Numbered from the stretch's first letter, positions 1 to 7,458 are shown. The stretch: DNA of 9,878 nucleotides from Oscillospiraceae bacterium (GCA_003499325.1 DNIP01000103.1:1-9878), one strand, 5' to 3'. The notes: generated by a model not told the origin, from the letters alone. Translations and numbers: made by a program.

Positions 1-31
1 AACACCGCTATGCGGAATTTATCGCAATAGT

Positions 32-61
32 GTTAAAGTGTTTTAATGATACTTAGTATTA
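32..61 (+). promoter_or_regulatory. Left copy of a 30-bp element with palindromic core
   Basis: The element runs from GTTAAAG (32-38) to ATACTTAGTATTA (49-61). Its core ATACT-T-AGTAT (49-59) is a perfect inverted repeat around one base. It is nearly identical to the reverse complement of 9843-9872. It lies 21 bases beyond the stop codon of gene 1. It could be a regulator site for a gene left of the window, a promoter relic, or one end of a larger inverted repeat; the sequence does not decide between these. The rest of 1-82 shows only a short CCGC-TAT-GCGG hairpin (5-15) and no terminator. Confidence 0.5.
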
Positions 62-82
62 CATGGATCGATTGTATCTTGT

Positions 83-3000
83 TTACTTATCGAATACCCA
101 ATACTGGGTACCGGAGGCGGAGATCTGCGACATCGTGAAGGGCTCGCCGACATAATGATTGCCGCCGTTGGGATCGTATACGATGATCCTGCCGCTCGAG
201 TCTACGCCCGCGAGCACGATGAAGTGACCGGCGCGGGTGAAGATGCCGGGTTTTTGGGCGCTGATAACATACTTGCCCTGTCTGAGCGCGGATATCACGG
301 CACTCGTTTCATTGGCGCCGAGCTGCCGCTCCAGCGTGATACCGAAGTGATCGGCGGCGGCGGGGAAATAGCTCCAGTAGGTGCCGACGCCCATCATATA
401 GTGATCGTTGCCGCACCATTTGACAGCGTCCACGGGAGTGATCTGTCTTCCCTTGATGGTAGAAGCCACCATCGCAAAGCAGGTGGGGCCGCAGCCCGAC
501 CACGCGATGGTATCGTCGCCGTAGGGATAGTCGTAATCCGTCTGATCGTAGTAGAAGAATTCCGGTGCGTCGCCGACCACCATGATGATGAAGCCGCTCG
601 GATCAAAGCCGCTGTAGAATGCCGTTCCGGCGTTATTGATAACCCTCACGGTATAGGTATAAGCGTTGCCGGAGGACACGTCGGTATCCGTATAGCTATT
701 GGAGCTTGTATCACCGAGCCGGTGCCACGAGCCGTTGATCCGCTTGTATACACGATAGCGGGATGCGCCGCTCGGCTTGTTCCATGTGAGCGTCACATGG
801 TCATAGTCGGTATCCGTGTCGATCAGCTTGGGAGCGGACACATAGTAGGCGCTCACGCCGGTCGTATCGCAGTCGGAGGTGAACGCTGTGCCGTCGGCGT
901 TGATACAGCGCACGGTGTAGCGGTAGGTGTAGCCCGACGCGACGTCGGTATCGATCACGGAGTTGTCGGTGGTCTCGGTCAGCTTTGTCCAGCCGCGGCT
1001 GCCGTAGTAGTAGACGCGGTATTTTTCCGCACCCGGGGAATGTCGCCACGTGATCTCGATGCCGTCCTTGGTATAATCGGGCTCATACAGATACGGCATA
1101 TCGTTATACGGACATGCAACGCCGTCGCGGTTATAATCGGAGGTAAAGCTGTTGCCGTCCGACGTGATACAGCGCACGGTGTAGCGATAGGTGTAGCCTG
1201 ACGAAATGTCGTCATCGATCACCGAGGTGCCTGTCGTCTCGGTCAGCCTGGTCCAGCCGCCGCTGCCGTAATAGTACACGCGGTACTTAGCGGCGCCCGC
1301 GGAGGGCTTCCAGCTGATCTCGATGCTGTTGTGATAGCACTCCGCGCTGAGATTCTGCGGCGCGGCGATATAGTGGAGCGACTTGCCCGCGGGGTCAAAG
1401 GTCGATTCGAACTGTGTGCCCGTATCGTTGATACAGCGCACGGTATAGGTGTAATCTCTGCCCGACTCGGCGTCGGTATGCACAAAGGAATTCGTGATCG
1501 ATTCACCCGCCTTGATCCAGTCGTTGCCGCTCTTGTAATAGACGCGGTATTTGGAGGCGCCGTAGGATTCGCTCCAGTTGATCTCCACGCCGTCGGGGCC
1601 GCCCTTGACGCTCGTCAGGCGCGGCATCTGGACGTACCTGATGCTTCTGCCCGCGTAGAAGTCGGAGGTGAACTCAGTCGCCTCTTTGTTCAGACAGCGC
1701 ACGGTGTAGGAATAGGTGTAGCCCGAGCTGATATCATCATCCTCAAAGGAGGTATCGGTAGTATCGGTGAGCCTTGTCCAGCCGTTCGCGCCGCGATAAT
1801 ACACACGGTACAGCTCGGCGCCGTTCACCGCGTCCCAACGGATGGTAATGCTGTTGTCATTGCGCTCGAGCTTGAAGTCGGGCGCGGCGATAAAGGTTTT
1901 GGAAACGCCCGACCTGAACCAGCTCATAAACGCGTTGCCCTCGTTGTTGATACAGCGCACGGTATAGGTGTAGTTCGTTCCCGAAGATACGTCGGTATCG
2001 ACATAGGAGGTATCGGCGGTATCCACCATCCGCGTCCAGCCGTTTCTGCCGCGATAATACACACGGTATTTTTGCGCGCCGCCGACCGCGTCCCAGCTGA
2101 TCCGCACACCGTCCTCGGTGTTGGTCAAAGAGGTGATCAGGGGCGCTGTAAGGAATCTGACGCTTTTACCCGGGAGGTAGCCGCTGGTGAACTCGGTGCC
2201 TTCCGCATTGATACAGCGCACGGTATAGGTATAGTTTTTGCCGGATTCGACGTCCGTATCGAGATAGGAGGTCTCGGTAGTATCCACCATCCTTGTCCAT
2301 CCGCGGCTGCCGTAATAATAGATACGGTAATTCTCCGCGCCGCTGACAGCAGGCCATGAGATCTCAACGCCGTCCGTGCCGTTGCTGACAGAGAAATCGG
2401 GAGCGCTCATATAGGTGCCCCGGATTCCCTCGCTGTAATAGGAGCTGATATAGTTGCCCGCCGCGTCGATACAGCGCACGGTATAGAGGAAGGATTCGCC
2501 CGAGCTGACGTTCTTATCCAGATAATAGGTATCGGAGGTATCCGCCATACGCGTCCAGTTACCGTTCGCGTTCTTATAAAAAACGCGGTATCTGTCGGCG
2601 CCCGTGGACGCCTGCCAGGTGATATTCACGCCGTCAGCGGTACCGTCGGCGGCTACCAGCACGGGCGCCGCAACATATCTGACGCTCTTGCCCGTTGTAT
2701 CGCAGTAGCTGGTATAGCGCTCGCCGTCGGCGGTGATACAGCGCACGGTATAGGTGTAGGAATTGCCGGAGCGCACATCGGTATCCAACAGATAATTGTC
2801 CTTTGTCACCGCCATGCGCGACCAGCAGTTGCTGCTGCGGTAAAAGATACGGTAGCCCTGTGCGCCCTCGACCGCGTCCCAGCTGAGCATCACGCCGCCT
2901 GTCGCGGTTTCCGCTTTCAGCGTCGGCGTTTTCAGATAAGCATGGGTAAGCCCTGTCTCGTCAAAAGAGTCATACAGATACGCGCCGCTGCTCGTCAGCT

Positions 3001-3592
3001 CTCTGACGGTGTAGCGGTAGCTCTTTCCGTAGGAAACGTTCTTGTCCAGATAGGTGCTGTCGGAGGTCACGGCGACCTGCTTCCAGCTGTTGTTCTCCAT
3101 ACGCAGCACGGCGAACTTGCTCACGTCCGGCTCCTTGTTCCAGTAGATGCGGATGCCGTCGGACATCGTCTGCGCGTCATTCACCGTAGCAGGCGCATGA
3201 TGGGTCAGCGATTTGGTGCAGGTGGTGGTCACGATATTGCCGCCCGCGTTCAAGCCGTACAGGCGGTATTTGTAGGTGTTGCCCGATGTGACCGCGCTGT
3301 CGATACAATACAGGTTGGTGGTTTCTGTCAGCTTCTGCCAACCCCTGCCGTCGTCATACCATTTGTCAACGCGGTATCGGCTGACGCCGCTGATCGCGCT
3401 CCACTCTATGCGAACGCCCCCGCTCGAGGACTGCAGCGAAGTGATCACGGGGACTCCCGCGCCGAGCTCAGCTACCGCCGCGTCACTGTTTTCATCCTTC
3501 AGCTCAGCAGCCGAGACCGCTGAGCTCATCAAAGAGAACAGCAGCAATACTGCGAGCGTCATAGAAACAAATCTTCTTAATCTTCTTCGCAT
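83..3592 (-). CDS. Secreted multi-FN3 protein with C-terminal C39-like cysteine peptidase domain
   Basis: The product has 1169 residues. Residues 1-28 are an Arg-rich N-terminus and hydrophobic core ending in AVSA, a Sec signal peptide. Residues 48-1007 are eleven tandem FN3-like repeats of about 87 residues, most carrying RVYYRG..GWTRL, a DTDVSSG turn and YTYTVRC. Residues 1008-1169 match the C39-like peptidase family (Peptidase_C39_2): GCGPTCFAM gives a probable catalytic Cys1034, AGHFIVLAG gives His1123 and VYDPNGG gives Asp1140. The likely role is an extracellular cysteine peptidase or amidase held on a long repeat stalk; the substrate is unknown. No LPXTG, membrane anchor or dockerin is visible, so attachment to the cell is unclear. 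ATG at 3592 is preferred because AGGTG lies 5 bases upstream; the adjacent in-frame TTG at 3595 is too close. A consensus promoter lies upstream. No terminator is visible after the stop. Confidence 0.9.
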   Translation of the reverse strand: MRRRLRRFVSMTLAVLLLFSLMSSAVSAAELKDENSDAAVAELGAGVPVITSLQSSSGGVRIEWSAISGVSRYRVDKWYDDGRGWQKLTETTNLYCIDSAVTSGNTYKYRLYGLNAGGNIVTTTCTKSLTHHAPATVNDAQTMSDGIRIYWNKEPDVSKFAVLRMENNSWKQVAVTSDSTYLDKNVSYGKSYRYTVRELTSSGAYLYDSFDETGLTHAYLKTPTLKAETATGGVMLSWDAVEGAQGYRIFYRSSNCWSRMAVTKDNYLLDTDVRSGNSYTYTVRCITADGERYTSYCDTTGKSVRYVAAPVLVAADGTADGVNITWQASTGADRYRVFYKNANGNWTRMADTSDTYYLDKNVSSGESFLYTVRCIDAAGNYISSYYSEGIRGTYMSAPDFSVSNGTDGVEISWPAVSGAENYRIYYYGSRGWTRMVDTTETSYLDTDVESGKNYTYTVRCINAEGTEFTSGYLPGKSVRFLTAPLITSLTNTEDGVRISWDAVGGAQKYRVYYRGRNGWTRMVDTADTSYVDTDVSSGTNYTYTVRCINNEGNAFMSWFRSGVSKTFIAAPDFKLERNDNSITIRWDAVNGAELYRVYYRGANGWTRLTDTTDTSFEDDDISSGYTYSYTVRCLNKEATEFTSDFYAGRSIRYVQMPRLTSVKGGPDGVEINWSESYGASKYRVYYKSGNDWIKAGESITNSFVHTDAESGRDYTYTVRCINDTGTQFESTFDPAGKSLHYIAAPQNLSAECYHNSIEISWKPSAGAAKYRVYYYGSGGWTRLTETTGTSVIDDDISSGYTYRYTVRCITSDGNSFTSDYNRDGVACPYNDMPYLYEPDYTKDGIEITWRHSPGAEKYRVYYYGSRGWTKLTETTDNSVIDTDVASGYTYRYTVRCINADGTAFTSDCDTTGVSAYYVSAPKLIDTDTDYDHVTLTWNKPSGASRYRVYKRINGSWHRLGDTSSNSYTDTDVSSGNAYTYTVRVINNAGTAFYSGFDPSGFIIMVVGDAPEFFYYDQTDYDYPYGDDTIAWSGCGPTCFAMVASTIKGRQITPVDAVKWCGNDHYMMGVGTYWSYFPAAADHFGITLERQLGANETSAVISALRQGKYVISAQKPGIFTRAGHFIVLAGVDSSGRIIVYDPNGGNHYVGEPFTMSQISASGTQYWVFDK
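572..3451 (-). repeat. Eleven tandem FN3-like repeats within gene 1
   Basis: These are coding repeats of about 260 bases each. The most conserved DNA block is the one encoding YTYTVRC and the following residues; gatacagcgcacggt recurs near-identically about every 260 bases on the plus strand. Repeats 1, 2 and 11 are the most diverged, and repeats 5-7, 9 and 10 are closest to each other and to the repeats of the protein encoded at 5289-7409. Repeats 3-10 each keep a Cys in VRC. They are inferred to act as a stalk or as adhesion modules. Confidence 0.85.
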
Positions 3593-3646
3593 CAAATCAC
3601 CTACTTTCTTCCATTTTTATCACTAAAGGTAGATTGTTCTATCATA

Positions 3647-3675
3647 ATTATAATTCTTAAAAAGCAATATGTCAA
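3647..3675 (-). promoter_or_regulatory. Consensus sigma-A promoter of the FN3-C39 gene
   Basis: On the minus strand a perfect -35 box TTGACA (3675-3670) and a perfect -10 box TATAAT (3652-3647) are separated by 17 bases. Transcription should start near 3640, giving a leader of about 48 bases with the AGGTG ribosome binding site. A 6/6 plus 6/6 match with optimal spacing suggests strong basal expression. Confidence 0.85.
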
Positions 3676-3694
3676 CAACAAGAGGATTACATAT

Positions 3695-3723
3695 TTGCAA
3701 TATTCTGCCAAATATGGTAGAAT
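3695..3723 (+). promoter_or_regulatory. Promoter of the DUF3783-lipoprotein operon
   Basis: TTGCAA (3695-3700, four of six matches to the -35 consensus) and TAGAAT (3718-3723, five of six matches to the -10 consensus) are separated by 17 bases. The leader would be about 45 bases, ending at a GGAGG ribosome binding site (3762-3766). It is divergent from the gene 1 promoter, with the two -35 boxes about 20 bases apart. Confidence 0.65.
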
Positions 3724-3725
3724 AT
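3700..3725. promoter_or_regulatory. 26-bp imperfect palindrome, candidate operator
   Basis: ATATTCT (3700-3706) and AGAATAT (3719-3725) are perfect inverted arms, followed inward by one mismatch and then CCA/TGG. In all, 12 of 13 possible pairs or 11 strict base-pair steps are consistent with dyad symmetry, with one G-T and one A-A exception. It fills the spacer and -10 box of the gene 2 promoter, as expected for a repressor site, and lies about 25 bases from the divergent gene 1 promoter. No regulator gene is present in the window. Confidence 0.45.
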
Positions 3726-3773
3726 CGGTAAGCAAAAATCACGGGGATAAATCCAACAGACGGAGGCAGCGCG

Positions 3774-4151
3774 ATGAGCACCATACTGATCTATAATCTT
3801 CCGCCCGAAAAGGACGCAAAAGTGAAAATGCTGTGCCGCAAGCTCGGCTTTGCTTCGCGCACTGTCGAGAAGTCCGAATACGGCTACACCCTCGGCGCTC
3901 TTCTGGGCTTGTCGCAGGAGGATACCGTCAAAGACGGTGAGGATTTTGACGAGGAGATGCTGTATATCGCAGACCTCCGCGGCGGGATGCTCAACCTGTT
4001 TCTCGATCAGCTCCGCCGCAAAAAGCTGGTCGTACCGCTCAAGGCGATCCAAACCGAGATGAACATCGGCTTCAGCTCAACGGAGCTGTACCGCGAGCTC
4101 TGCGCCGAGCGTGAAGCGATCGCCAAGGGAACCACACAGCATCAAGGGTAA
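3774..4151 (+). CDS. DUF3783 family protein
   Basis: The product has 125 residues and no signal peptide or membrane segment, so it is probably cytoplasmic. The N-terminus (MSTILIYNLPPEKDAKVK, then LCRKLG and YGYTLGALLG near residues 36-45) and the C-terminal half (FLDQLRRKKLVVPLKAIQTEMNIG, then ELYRELCAERE) match my recollection of the DUF3783 pattern, including the lysine-alanine/proline-threonine-like central strand. The biochemical function of this family is not known to me and none is assigned. ATG at 3774 follows GGAGG by 7 bases. The lipoprotein gene starts 44 bases downstream with no clear promoter between them, so co-transcription is likely. Length is normal for the family. Confidence 0.8.
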   Translation: MSTILIYNLPPEKDAKVKMLCRKLGFASRTVEKSEYGYTLGALLGLSQEDTVKDGEDFDEEMLYIADLRGGMLNLFLDQLRRKKLVVPLKAIQTEMNIGFSSTELYRELCAEREAIAKGTTQHQG

Positions 4152-4195
4152 TTTACATACAATGTAGTCATGCGAAATACTTTACGGAGGTTCAC

Positions 4196-5113
4196 ATGAA
4201 ACGCTTTATCCTATTGTTATTGGGCTGTCTGACAGCCTGCATCATCCTATCGGGCTGCCACGATGCGCTCAAGCTCGATCAAACACAGCTGGAGTTGACC
4301 GTCGGCGACAGCGTGGAGCTGTCCGCGGGAAAAGCGACCAGAATCAGCTGGGAGAGCAGTAACGACGCTGTTGCCACCGTGAGCGGCGGCACCGTCATCG
4401 CGAAGTCGGCGGGCACGGCGGTCATCACCGCGTCGCTCGAGAGCGGAGAGAAAGCCACCTGCAACGTCACGGTATCCGACAAGCTGATCACCGAGATCAC
4501 GCTGAGCGCGACCGGCGTCCGCGTCGAAGCGGGCAAGACGATCCAGCTTGAGGCGACCTATCACCCTGCCGACGCGTCCCATGTGGCGCTGAGCTGGGAA
4601 AGCAGTGACACGAACATTGCCACCGTGAACGAGGAGGGCTACGTCACGGGCGTCTATGAGGGCGTCGCGACGATCACCTGCAAGAGCGATAACGGCATAG
4701 AGGCCTCCTGCACCGTCAACGTCGGCAGCGCCGCACAGCCTACCGCCGCGCAGACGCAACCGCCCACAACGATCAAACCGACCGAAGCCGTTGAACCATC
4801 CGCACCGAAAAGCACCGAGCCCTCCGCTGACAAGCCATCATCCGGCGGCGAGCTGTTTCCCGATTCCTCTATCCGCTATCTGTCGACTGACGAGGTCGCG
4901 GCAAGGATCTACGGCATGAGCGGCACACCGGTGTCAAGCAGCTTTGGACAGGACGCTGTCAACGAGATCTACGCGCGGCACGGATATGTCTTCCGCAGTC
5001 CGTCGATCCGCTCTTACTATGAAGCGCAGTCATGGTATCATCCCGATCCGGGCTACGACGGCTCCCTGAACGGAATTGAGCAATACAACATCGGGTTATT
5101 CAGCCGTTACTAA
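4196..5113 (+). CDS. Lipoprotein with two BIG2 domains and a YARHG domain
   Basis: The product has 305 residues. The lipobox LSGC, with the lipidated Cys21, follows a hydrophobic segment and marks an exported lipoprotein. Residues 24-95 and 96-178 are two bacterial Ig-like BIG2 domains; each has the LTVGDSVELSA or VEAGKTIQLEA strand, a WESS motif, a (D/T)xAVATV or NIATV turn and a G(T/V)A.IT strand. Residues 179-219 form a low-complexity Pro/Thr/Ser linker. Residues 224-305 are a YARHG domain, with the name-giving motif at 259-263 and conserved Tyr/Trp residues after it. YARHG domains are found in extracellular bacterial proteins and are thought to bind the cell wall, so a surface structural or binding role is inferred. 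GGAGG lies 5 bases before the ATG. A strong terminator follows the stop. Confidence 0.88.
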   Translation: MKRFILLLLGCLTACIILSGCHDALKLDQTQLELTVGDSVELSAGKATRISWESSNDAVATVSGGTVIAKSAGTAVITASLESGEKATCNVTVSDKLITEITLSATGVRVEAGKTIQLEATYHPADASHVALSWESSDTNIATVNEEGYVTGVYEGVATITCKSDNGIEASCTVNVGSAAQPTAAQTQPPTTIKPTEAVEPSAPKSTEPSADKPSSGGELFPDSSIRYLSTDEVAARIYGMSGTPVSSSFGQDAVNEIYARHGYVFRSPSIRSYYEAQSWYHPDPGYDGSLNGIEQYNIGLFSRY

Positions 5114-5124
5114 GAAAACGACAC

Positions 5125-5160
5125 AAAAGCATGATCGGATCATCGGTCATGCTTTTTATT
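5125..5160 (+). terminator. Intrinsic terminator after the BIG2-YARHG gene
   Basis: AAAAGCATGATCG (5125-5137) pairs with CGGTCATGCTTTT (5144-5156) around a six-base loop, giving a 13-bp stem with one G-U pair. A T-rich tract follows. It starts 11 bases after the stop codon. Confidence 0.88.
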
Positions 5161-5221
5161 TTAATCTAAGATCGCTTATTATTTGTGAATCAGTATTTAA
5201 TAAAATGTTAATACATTCATC

Positions 5222-5250
5222 TTGTAATTGGATTTTGGTTAGTATATAAT
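5222..5250 (+). promoter_or_regulatory. Promoter of the cohesin-like FN3 gene
   Basis: TTGTAA (5222-5227, four of six) and a perfect TATAAT (5245-5250) are separated by 17 bases. The predicted start is near 5257, with a leader of about 32 bases containing AGGAGG (5277-5282). An 18-bp palindrome, ATAATA-g-AATT-g-TATTAT (5246-5263), overlaps the -10 box and start site. It could be an operator, but in AT-rich DNA this may be chance. Confidence 0.75.
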
Positions 5251-5288
5251 AGAATTGTATTATTTTTGACACGGATAGGAGGAATTTG

Positions 5289-7409
5289 ATGAAAAGAAGG
5301 ATCGTCAGTATCATTCTGACGCTTGCTCTCATCCTGTCGGTCTGCTCGCTGGGCAGTATCGGCGCTTCTGCCGCGGATGACGTTGCCACGATCACGGTCG
5401 GCGGCAAGACCATCACCGCCAGAGTGGGAGATTACATCGAATACAGTATCGCGCTCAGTTACCCGGGCAACAATCTGGAAACGGCACAGGTCGAGCTGCC
5501 CGTCGACTTCTCGATCATGAGCGGCTATACGCAGGACGAGCTTGCGACTCATCTCAACCGTATCGCGCCCGTCACCGCGGCCTCGTCGGTGGTCGATCGC
5601 TTTGACAGCCCCAATACCTTCGGGCTGACGGGCTACGTGATGAACTTCGCGAATGTGAAGGGCTTTTCCTTCAACCCCGAAAAGACCGTGATGAAGCTGC
5701 TCTTCGGCGTGGAAAAGGCAGGCTCCTACAGCCTTGCCGCCAAGGTCAGACATGTCTACGATATCAACGACACTATCATCGTCGACCAAAATTACAATAA
5801 AAAGGATACCCGCTTCAGCTACACCGAGTCCGTTGAGGAAGCGGTGCTGGAAACGCCCCGGCCGCAAGTCATGACCTATGCGGGCGGCATGAGGATCTCA
5901 TGGGATCCGATCCCGGGCGCACACCGTTATCGCGTATATGTCAAGTCAGAGGACAAGGGCTGGGTCAGGATCGCCGAAACGGGCGACACCTCCTTTGTCG
6001 ATCCCAACGTTGTGTCCGGCAAGCGCTATACCTACACGGTGCGCTGTCTATCCTCCGACGGCTCACATTTTATCAGCGACTTTGACAGGGACGGCAAATC
6101 GGCGGTGTATTACACCGCTCCCATCCTTAGGCTGAGCAATATGGAAGACGCCGTCAAGCTCGAGTGGAACGCAGTAGCGGGCGCATCCAAATACCGCGTC
6201 TATTACCGCGGCAGCAACGGCTGGACAAGGCTCACCGATACCGCGGGCACCTCGGCGATCGATGAAGACGTTACCTCCGGCATACGCTACACCTACACCA
6301 TCCGCGCGATGGACAATAACGGCAACCACCTGAGCTGGTACTATCCCGACGGCTTCTCCATCACCTATCTGTCCGCGCCCGAGTTCAGCCTGTCAAACGC
6401 GGCAGACGGCGTACAGATCAGCTGGAACAAGGTCGAGGGTGCTGTCAAATACCGCCTCTATTACAAGGGCAGCCGCGGCTGGACTAAGCTCGCCGAGACC
6501 GAGAACAACTCCTTCATCGATACCGACGTCAGCTCCGATTACACCTACACCTACACCGTGCGGTGTATCAACGAGGACGGCACTGCCTTCACCAGCGACT
6601 ACCGCCCGGGCAAGAGCATCAAGTATTATGCCGCGCCCAAGCTGACCCTCTCTAACGAAGAGGACGGCGTTCGGATCAAGTGGAACCCGATCTCAGGCGC
6701 ATCCAAATACCGCGTCTATTACCGCGGCAGCAACGGCTGGACAAGGCTCGTCGATACCGCCGGCACCTCCGTGCTCGATGACGACGTAGCCTCCGGCACC
6801 AACTACACCTACACCATCCGCGCCATGGACAATAACGGCAACCACCTGAGCTGGTTCTATACCGACGGCTTCCGCATCCAGTTCATCCGCGCGCCCGAGT
6901 TCAGCGTGTCCAATGAGGCTGACGGCGTGAAGATCAGCTGGGACAAGGTCGGCGGCGCAAAGAAATACCGTATCTTCTACTACGGCTCCAAGGGCTGGAC
7001 AAGGATGGTCGATACCACCGATACCTCCTACATCGACAAGGACGTCCGCTCCAACTACACCTACAGATACACCGTGCGCTGTATCACGGAGGACGGCTCC
7101 GCGTACACCAGCGATTACCGTCCCGGCAAGAGCGTCAAATATGTCGAAGCACCCAAGCTGACACTGTCGAGCACCTCGAGCGGCGTGTCGATCAAATGGA
7201 ATTCCGTTGCGGGCGCGTCCAAGTACCGCGTCTATTACAGGGGCGGCAGCGGCTGGACTAAGCTCACCGATTCCAGTGGCACCTCGTTTGTCGATACCGA
7301 CGTCAGGGACGGCCAGACCTACACCTACACCATCCGCGCGATGGACAGTAACGGCAACCATCTGAGTTGGTTCTACACCGACGGCTTTACCATCACTTAT
7401 CACAAATAA
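5289..7409 (+). CDS. Secreted protein with cohesin-like N-terminal module and six FN3 repeats
   Basis: The product has 706 residues. Residues 1-29 are a Sec signal peptide (MKRR, hydrophobic core, ASA-A). Residues 32-180 resemble a cohesin-type beta-sandwich: VGDYIEYSIAL near residue 46, a LPVDF strand near 70, and KLLFGVEKAGSYSL followed by YDINDTIIVD at 136-166, parallel to the ATVKEAG and ADNDLVEI strands of clostridial cohesins. The assignment is by eye and moderate. Residues 188-706 are six FN3-like repeats of 86-88 residues, closely related to those of the divergent gene at 83-3592. There is no catalytic domain, sorting signal or dockerin, so a scaffold, adhesion or binding role is inferred. 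ATG at 5289 sits 6 bases from AGGAGG; the preceding in-frame TTG at 5286 is less likely. The gene has its own promoter and terminator. Confidence 0.88.
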   Translation: MKRRIVSIILTLALILSVCSLGSIGASAADDVATITVGGKTITARVGDYIEYSIALSYPGNNLETAQVELPVDFSIMSGYTQDELATHLNRIAPVTAASSVVDRFDSPNTFGLTGYVMNFANVKGFSFNPEKTVMKLLFGVEKAGSYSLAAKVRHVYDINDTIIVDQNYNKKDTRFSYTESVEEAVLETPRPQVMTYAGGMRISWDPIPGAHRYRVYVKSEDKGWVRIAETGDTSFVDPNVVSGKRYTYTVRCLSSDGSHFISDFDRDGKSAVYYTAPILRLSNMEDAVKLEWNAVAGASKYRVYYRGSNGWTRLTDTAGTSAIDEDVTSGIRYTYTIRAMDNNGNHLSWYYPDGFSITYLSAPEFSLSNAADGVQISWNKVEGAVKYRLYYKGSRGWTKLAETENNSFIDTDVSSDYTYTYTVRCINEDGTAFTSDYRPGKSIKYYAAPKLTLSNEEDGVRIKWNPISGASKYRVYYRGSNGWTRLVDTAGTSVLDDDVASGTNYTYTIRAMDNNGNHLSWFYTDGFRIQFIRAPEFSVSNEADGVKISWDKVGGAKKYRIFYYGSKGWTRMVDTTDTSYIDKDVRSNYTYRYTVRCITEDGSAYTSDYRPGKSVKYVEAPKLTLSSTSSGVSIKWNSVAGASKYRVYYRGGSGWTKLTDSSGTSFVDTDVRDGQTYTYTIRAMDSNGNHLSWFYTDGFTITYHK
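5850..7406 (+). repeat. Three tandem two-domain FN3 units (A-B) within gene 4
   Basis: The units are 5850-6371, 6372-6887 and 6888-7406. Odd repeats (A) carry YTVRC and SDYRPGKS or a variant of it; even repeats (B) carry YTIRAMD(N/S)NGNHLSW(F/Y)Y and DGF. A 54-base stretch of the second repeat (6180-6233) recurs exactly in the fourth (6696-6749), at an offset of 516 bases, which is two repeat lengths. This supports duplication of the di-domain rather than of single domains. Confidence 0.85.
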
Positions 7410-7418
7410 GCTGTATAA

Positions 7419-7452
7419 AAAAGCACTTCCGATCGATTTCGGAAGTGCTTTT
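7419..7452. terminator. Bidirectional intrinsic terminator between genes 4 and 5
   Basis: AAAAGCACTTCCGA (7419-7432) and TCGGAAGTGCTTTT (7439-7452) form a perfect 14-bp stem with a six-base loop. On the plus strand it is followed by ATTTT, and on the minus strand by a run of six T. It can stop transcription of both the FN3 gene and the convergent hydrolase gene. Confidence 0.92.
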
Positions 7453-7458
7453 ATTTTG

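Noticed and set aside
155..1201. Long plus-strand open frame of 348 codons, and similar ones at 1331-2359 and 8383-9774
   Set aside because: They lie fully antisense to genes with signal peptides and recognisable domains. Their translations are low-complexity, lack domains, and mirror the repeat period of the real genes; a GC-rich antisense frame explains them.
572..3451. A CRISPR-like regular repeat array
   Set aside because: The period is about 260 bases, the repeats are in frame, diverged and code for FN3 domains.
4152..4180. A separate promoter for the BIG2-YARHG gene
   Set aside because: TTTACA at 4152-4157 has no acceptable -10 box at 16-18 bases; co-transcription with the DUF3783 gene is simpler.
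5161..5221. A riboswitch or small RNA in the AT-rich gap before gene 4
   Set aside because: No stable helix, conserved aptamer motif or small open frame is visible; the region lies upstream of the predicted transcription start.
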